This document shows positions 4,537 through 7,559 of a stretch of DNA of 7,559 bases, piece after piece. Numbering within the stretch: position 1 is the stretch's first letter; every line of letters begins with the position of its first letter. Source of the stretch: Gammaproteobacteria bacterium (GTDB taxonomy: Bacteria; Pseudomonadota; Gammaproteobacteria; Pseudomonadales; Azotimanducaceae_A). Location: assembly GCA_002728935.1 (NCBI GenBank), contig PBWF01000013.1, positions 6,264 through 13,822 of the forward strand, given 5' to 3'. Position numbers and translations under genes: made by a program. The notes under the pieces were generated by a model, which had not been told where the DNA came from, did not search any database, and worked only from the letters and a program-made list of their open reading frames with translations.

Positions 4537-6719
4537 GAAGCCTCGAGTTCGAGAGGCTTTTCAACCTTCACCAAGCGGCCAGGATAACCCTTAAAGTGCG
4601 GGATGCCCTGCTCGTGATCCAAGAATTCATCGTCATCAGAGCACAGGACCGCATCACTGGAGATGAACGCGCCACCCAGTTCCGCCTTGCCTCGAAGCTC
4701 TGGATACCACCAGCCGTGTGGTACTCGCAAGTGCCCTTCTTTCATGCTGTCTTGCACGGAAAGTTCCGCCGTGACCTTTCCGTACGCGGTTTGGAGCTCT
4801 ACCCAATCCCCACTCTCAAGCCCCTCAGCTGCCGCATCGGTTGGGTGAATGAAAATGCTGGGAAGCGGGCAACGCTTGCGCAATTCCGGGATATTCCGCT
4901 GCCCCGTTTGAAAGAAAGGATCCTCGCGAACACCGGAGAAGACGGCGTATGGGTATTCTTTGGTGAGTGCAGGACCTTCTCGATAGTACGGCACTGCATC
5001 AAAACCTAGATCGCGCAGTACCGAAGACGCTAGCTCAACCTTCCCTGATGGCGTCGCGAACCCCGTCTTTCGATATTTCCGAAATTCCGGCGTCTGCATT
5101 TCCATAAACCCGGTTGCTTCAAAGTCCGCGAAAGTGCGACCCGATCGAGACAATCGGTAATCCAGTACGTCCTCGATGGTTTCCCATGGAAAGCGATTAC
5201 CAAAATCGAATCGCTTCGCTAAATCCTTCCAAAACTCATAGCTACTACTAACACCTTCGGCCGGCTCCACTGACTTTTGCGACAACGAAAGACGCGTTGA
5301 CCAACTCCAACTATCCGCGATGTGATTGCGCTCGCTGAACACGTCGCCGGGCAACACGTAATCAGCAAGCATTGCCGTTGGCGTCATGAAAATCTCATGA
5401 GCAACGATCAATTCTTGGTTCATCATGCCTTTCAATACTTGGTGCTGATTGGGGTAACTCATCAGTGCGTTATTGCCCAGTACGAAAAAGGCCTTCACTG
5501 GGTAAGGCTGCTCAGTCGCCATCGCGCGGAACAGGTTAGACGGATTTGCCATGTGGCAACCCATAACAATGTCTGCGTAGGGGTAACCCCACACCCTCTC
5601 CGTCGGCTCTTTCAACATCTCCGCAACTCGGTAGGTATAAACCGGATGGTCATCAAACCCTAACTGCTTGGCTTTTTGCTCTGACGATAATTCCTCATGC
5701 AGCGCGATTTCACTTTCGGGGACGTAGGCCGCATTGAACCCCCCCAAGGTCTCACCACCGACCACATCGAGGTTGCCGGTTACAGCACGCAGAATCGAAT
5801 GCAAACGAATCGCTGAGGTCGATGAGATTTGCATATCGGTGATAGGCGTCCAAGGGATGATGGCGCCGTCCGCATTCGCGTACATGCGAGCAGCTTCCGC
5901 AATCAGTTCACGATCGACCCCTGTGATCTCTTCCACGCGTTCAAGCGGGTATTCATCGACCCGGGCTTTGAGCTCGTCAAAGCCAATGCACCAGTCGCGC
6001 ACGAAGTCCTTATCGTAGAGTTCTTCATCAAAGATTACTTTTAACCAGCCGAGACACATTGCGGCATCAGTGCCCGCTCGAAGCCGCAAGTGCAGATCAG
6101 CCACTGCTGCTTGCTCTGATACGCGAGGGTCTAAGACGATGACTTTCGCCCCTCGAGCGCGGGCGGCCTCCACCTGGTTATAAATTGGCGTCCAAGAATG
6201 CTTTTTCGGGTTGTGTCCAAAGAGCACAATGCAGTTCGTGTTGCCAAAGTCACCCATGGGGAACCAACCATAGGTCAGCTTGTTAACCGCAGCCGTATTG
6301 CCAGCGCAGAGTGATACCCCGCTCGTCCAATTCGGTGAGCCGAGCAAGTTCATGAACCGGCGGTCCGCACCATAAGTGACCTGGGTGTTCCAGCCCGAGG
6401 TCGACACAGCAAAACTCTCAGGACCATATCGTGTAATGATGGACTTTAACTTTTCAGCGATTTCATCCATCGCCTGTTCATACGAGATTTCCTCCCAGCG
6501 ATCTTCACCGCGCTCGCCCACTCGCTTCAGAGGCGTTTTCAGGCGGTCTGGATGGTTGTGGATACTCGGAGCGGCAACACCCTTCAAGCAGATGTTTTTA
6601 GCGAGCATGGGGTTGTCGTGAGCGATGACCCGCTTCACTTCACCATTGATTGTCTCAGTGCGCAGCTGACAACCGATATCGCAGATACTGCAAATCGAAT
6701 ATTTCGCTTCTTGACCCAT
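4533..6719 (-). CDS. Acetylene-hydratase-like W/Mo bis-MGD enzyme with [4Fe-4S] domain
   Basis: A complete 728-residue DMSO-reductase-superfamily protein, cytoplasmic (no Tat or Sec signal). The N-terminal [4Fe-4S] site is Cys10-x2-Cys13-x3-Cys17-x26-Cys44, followed by LKG (Lys46). Cys138 in TSGVSLCAGNT is the likely metal ligand. The C-terminal dinucleotide-binding barrel covers about 590-725. Compared from memory with Pelobacter acetylenicus acetylene hydratase, it shares CD-I-x-C at the cluster (Asp14 matching catalytic Asp13), RRFMNLLGSPNWTS (120-133), PWxxxTDMQ (289-297), ALMxYxNQ (418-425), MTPTAxLADYVLPGD (445-459) and FATPSGKVEL (554-563). That enzyme hydrates acetylene to acetaldehyde without net redox. 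Two pocket residues differ: Trp110 stands for Ile113 and Ala139 for Ile142. The true substrate may therefore be another alkyne or unsaturated compound, or the enzyme may do redox chemistry. AGAGGAG-type Shine-Dalgarno lies 8 bases before the ATG, and the SDR gene ends 32 bases upstream, so the two are an operon. No partner subunit gene is present. Confidence 0.88.
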   Translation of the reverse strand: MGQEAKYSICSICDIGCQLRTETINGEVKRVIAHDNPMLAKNICLKGVAAPSIHNHPDRLKTPLKRVGERGEDRWEEISYEQAMDEIAEKLKSIITRYGPESFAVSTSGWNTQVTYGADRRFMNLLGSPNWTSGVSLCAGNTAAVNKLTYGWFPMGDFGNTNCIVLFGHNPKKHSWTPIYNQVEAARARGAKVIVLDPRVSEQAAVADLHLRLRAGTDAAMCLGWLKVIFDEELYDKDFVRDWCIGFDELKARVDEYPLERVEEITGVDRELIAEAARMYANADGAIIPWTPITDMQISSTSAIRLHSILRAVTGNLDVVGGETLGGFNAAYVPESEIALHEELSSEQKAKQLGFDDHPVYTYRVAEMLKEPTERVWGYPYADIVMGCHMANPSNLFRAMATEQPYPVKAFFVLGNNALMSYPNQHQVLKGMMNQELIVAHEIFMTPTAMLADYVLPGDVFSERNHIADSWSWSTRLSLSQKSVEPAEGVSSSYEFWKDLAKRFDFGNRFPWETIEDVLDYRLSRSGRTFADFEATGFMEMQTPEFRKYRKTGFATPSGKVELASSVLRDLGFDAVPYYREGPALTKEYPYAVFSGVREDPFFQTGQRNIPELRKRCPLPSIFIHPTDAAAEGLESGDWVELQTAYGKVTAELSVQDSMKEGHLRVPHGWWYPELRGKAELGGAFISSDAVLCSDDDEFLDHEQGIPHFKGYPGRLVKVEKPLELEAS
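4538..4559. promoter_or_regulatory. Perfect 7-bp hairpin at the end of the hydratase-like gene
   Basis: AAGCCTC (4538-4544) and GAGGCTT (4553-4559) are perfect complements around an 8-base loop. In the leftward mRNA the stem covers the GAGG that would serve the 58-codon ORF and ends two bases before its ATG. A ribosome finishing the upstream gene would open it, which is a plausible coupling device. On the plus strand the stem is followed by only four Ts, so it could also act as a weak stop for rightward transcripts coming from the GH30 side. Confidence 0.4.
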
Positions 6720-6727
6720 GTTAGCGA

Positions 6728-6734
6728 CTCCTCT
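6728..6734 (-). promoter_or_regulatory. Ribosome binding site AGAGGAG of the hydratase-like gene
   Basis: Minus-strand AGAGGAG is followed by 8 bases and the ATG at 6719-6717. It fixes the start so that the first cysteine of the iron-sulfur motif falls at residue 10, as in acetylene hydratase. It sits in the 32-base gap after the SDR stop. Confidence 0.7.
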
Positions 6735-6751
6735 TGAAGGGCTAGACCTTG

Positions 6752-7522
6752 CTAGCGATGGTTAAACCAAGCCAGATCAGAGAACGAGCGAAGATCCAAC
6801 TCGTGCGTCCATGCCGAGCGGTGCTGCATGGCCAGATGATAATAGGTCTCTGCCATTTTCTCCGGCAACATCAGCCCATCATGATCCATCCCCCGGGTTT
6901 CACGCAACTTCTGAAAGGCCTCTTCACCCAGCATTTTCCCTAGCGTGTCCGGCGCATCGACTGCCCCGTCCACTAGAATGTGCACCACATGAATCCCTTT
7001 TTCCGCGTATTCAGCATTAAGGGACTGACACAGCATCCGTCTACCACCCATGGCTGCCGCATGGGAGTGCTGCCCGGCATTTCCTCGAACAGCGGCCGTT
7101 GCCGATGTCACGAGAAAAGTTCCTCCCCCTCTCGCTTCCATTCTAGGAAACAGTTCCTTGGCCATACGGAATAGTCCAAAGGTTGCCATTCGCCAACCGA
7201 GCTCAAACTGCTTGTAGGTCACTTCCTCGAGTGATCGATTACCAATCTGCGCACCAAGGTTAAAGAGCACCACCTCTATAGGACCAATCTCGTTCTCGAC
7301 CTGCCGGATCCGTTTCTCAATGGCCCCTTCATCCACGGCGTTGAGCAAAAACCCGCTTGCCTCACCGCCAGCGGCCTTGATGTCTGAGACTAATGTCTCA
7401 AGACCCACTTCATCACTGCGTCGGCAGAGCACGGCGTGGTAGCCCTCACTCGCAAACTTTTTACCGACGGTGCCGCCAATCCCGGCGCCAGCTCCCATAA
7501 TCAAACAGACTGGTTTCATCAT
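6752..7522 (-). CDS. Atypical short-chain dehydrogenase/reductase (SDR) lacking the catalytic Tyr-Lys pair
   Basis: A 256-residue Rossmann-fold SDR, soluble. The dinucleotide-binding motif GAGAGIG (10-16) is intact. CRR (33-35) at the end of the second strand suggests NADP(H) over NAD(H). The structural NNAG motif is FNLGA (87-91) and the active-site serine candidate is Ser140 in VTSATA. The usual YxxxK is replaced: the region reads GQHSHAAAMGGRR, placing His154 and Met158 at the Tyr and Lys positions. The C-terminus (HVVHILVDGAVD, 178-189; SAWTHELDLRSF, 236-247) matches a divergent SDR branch which, as I remember it, already has Phe for Tyr but keeps Lys. It may therefore be a non-canonical or non-catalytic cofactor-binding protein. 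Two adjacent ATGs (7522, 7519) are possible starts; AGGAG at 7531-7527 is 4 bases from the first and 7 from the second, so the second is slightly favoured. It precedes the hydratase-like gene by 32 bases. Confidence 0.85.
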   Translation of the reverse strand: MMKPVCLIMGAGAGIGGTVGKKFASEGYHAVLCRRSDEVGLETLVSDIKAAGGEASGFLLNAVDEGAIEKRIRQVENEIGPIEVVLFNLGAQIGNRSLEEVTYKQFELGWRMATFGLFRMAKELFPRMEARGGGTFLVTSATAAVRGNAGQHSHAAAMGGRRMLCQSLNAEYAEKGIHVVHILVDGAVDAPDTLGKMLGEEAFQKLRETRGMDHDGLMLPEKMAETYYHLAMQHRSAWTHELDLRSFSDLAWFNHR

Positions 7523-7559
7523 TCATCTCCTTTCATCGCAAGCGGTACACTCACGCTTT
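7519..7559 (-). CDS. Possible 3' end of an upstream gene overlapping the SDR start
   Basis: A minus-strand frame open to the window edge would encode ...SVSVPLAMKGDE and stop at the TGA at 7521-7519. That stop overlaps the first SDR ATG as ATGA and the second as TGATG. This is the arrangement expected if the operon continues to the right. Only 12 residues are visible, a second frame is also open until just before the SDR start, and no family can be assigned. It may equally be leader sequence. Confidence 0.25.
   Translation of the reverse strand, partial: SVSVPLAMKGDE
7527..7531 (-). promoter_or_regulatory. Strong ribosome binding site AGGAG of the SDR gene
   Basis: Minus-strand AAAGGAG (7533-7527) lies just before the ATGATG double start. 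Spacing is 4 bases to the first ATG and 7 to the second, which favours initiation at 7519. Confidence 0.65.

Noticed and set aside
4345..4587. Rightward frame starting with TTG, with a signal-peptide-like beginning (LLIALMVTFSLGLG)
   Set aside because: It has no clear ribosome binding site, overlaps the 3' end of the firmly identified hydratase-like gene in antisense, and no family is recognised.
4596..5009. 137-codon rightward open frame
   Set aside because: It lies wholly antisense within the hydratase-like gene, whose protein is strongly conserved; it is a shadow frame.

Overview
The window looks like part of a chromosome from a Gram-negative bacterium, probably a free-living, possibly marine proteobacterium. 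This rests on Mo-bis-MGD enzymes, an EthD-like protein and a degradation-type SDR sitting together, tight gene packing, clear Shine-Dalgarno sites and a base composition near or slightly above 50% GC by eye. The taxonomic guess is weak. No rRNA, tRNA, CRISPR array, insertion sequence or phage gene was seen.

Layout. (1) Bases 1-1925 (+) hold most of a large molybdopterin oxidoreductase whose N-terminal [4Fe-4S] domain lies upstream of the window. (2) Facing it, 2013-2342 (-) encodes a 109-residue EthD-like / dimeric alpha-beta-barrel protein. (3) A 145-bp divergent intergenic region carries two inverted repeats. One of them overlaps the GTG start of the next gene. (4) 2488-4140 (+) encodes a secreted GH30-family glycoside hydrolase with both catalytic glutamates present. 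(5) 4141-4359 is non-coding, with a possible terminator for leftward transcripts. (6) A leftward operon runs from beyond the right edge: an SDR-fold protein (7522-6752), then an acetylene-hydratase-like tungsten/molybdenum enzyme (6719-4533), then a 58-codon ORF whose ATG overlaps the hydratase-like stop codon as ATGA (4536-4360).

How the genes may work together. The most notable unit is the leftward operon. The 728-residue protein keeps the landmarks of Pelobacter acetylenicus acetylene hydratase as I remember that sequence: the Cys-Asp pair at the iron-sulfur cluster, the Cys metal ligand, and the 'GSPNWTS' and 'ATPSGKVEL' blocks. Two residues of the acetylene pocket appear replaced (Ile to Trp and Ile to Ala), so its substrate may not be acetylene. 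Its SDR partner has the nucleotide-binding glycines but His and Met where the catalytic Tyr and Lys should be. A second, unrelated Mo enzyme and an EthD-like protein lie nearby. No electron-transfer subunits are visible, which fits either a non-redox hydratase-type reaction or soluble partners elsewhere. The GH30 gene looks functionally separate from this set.
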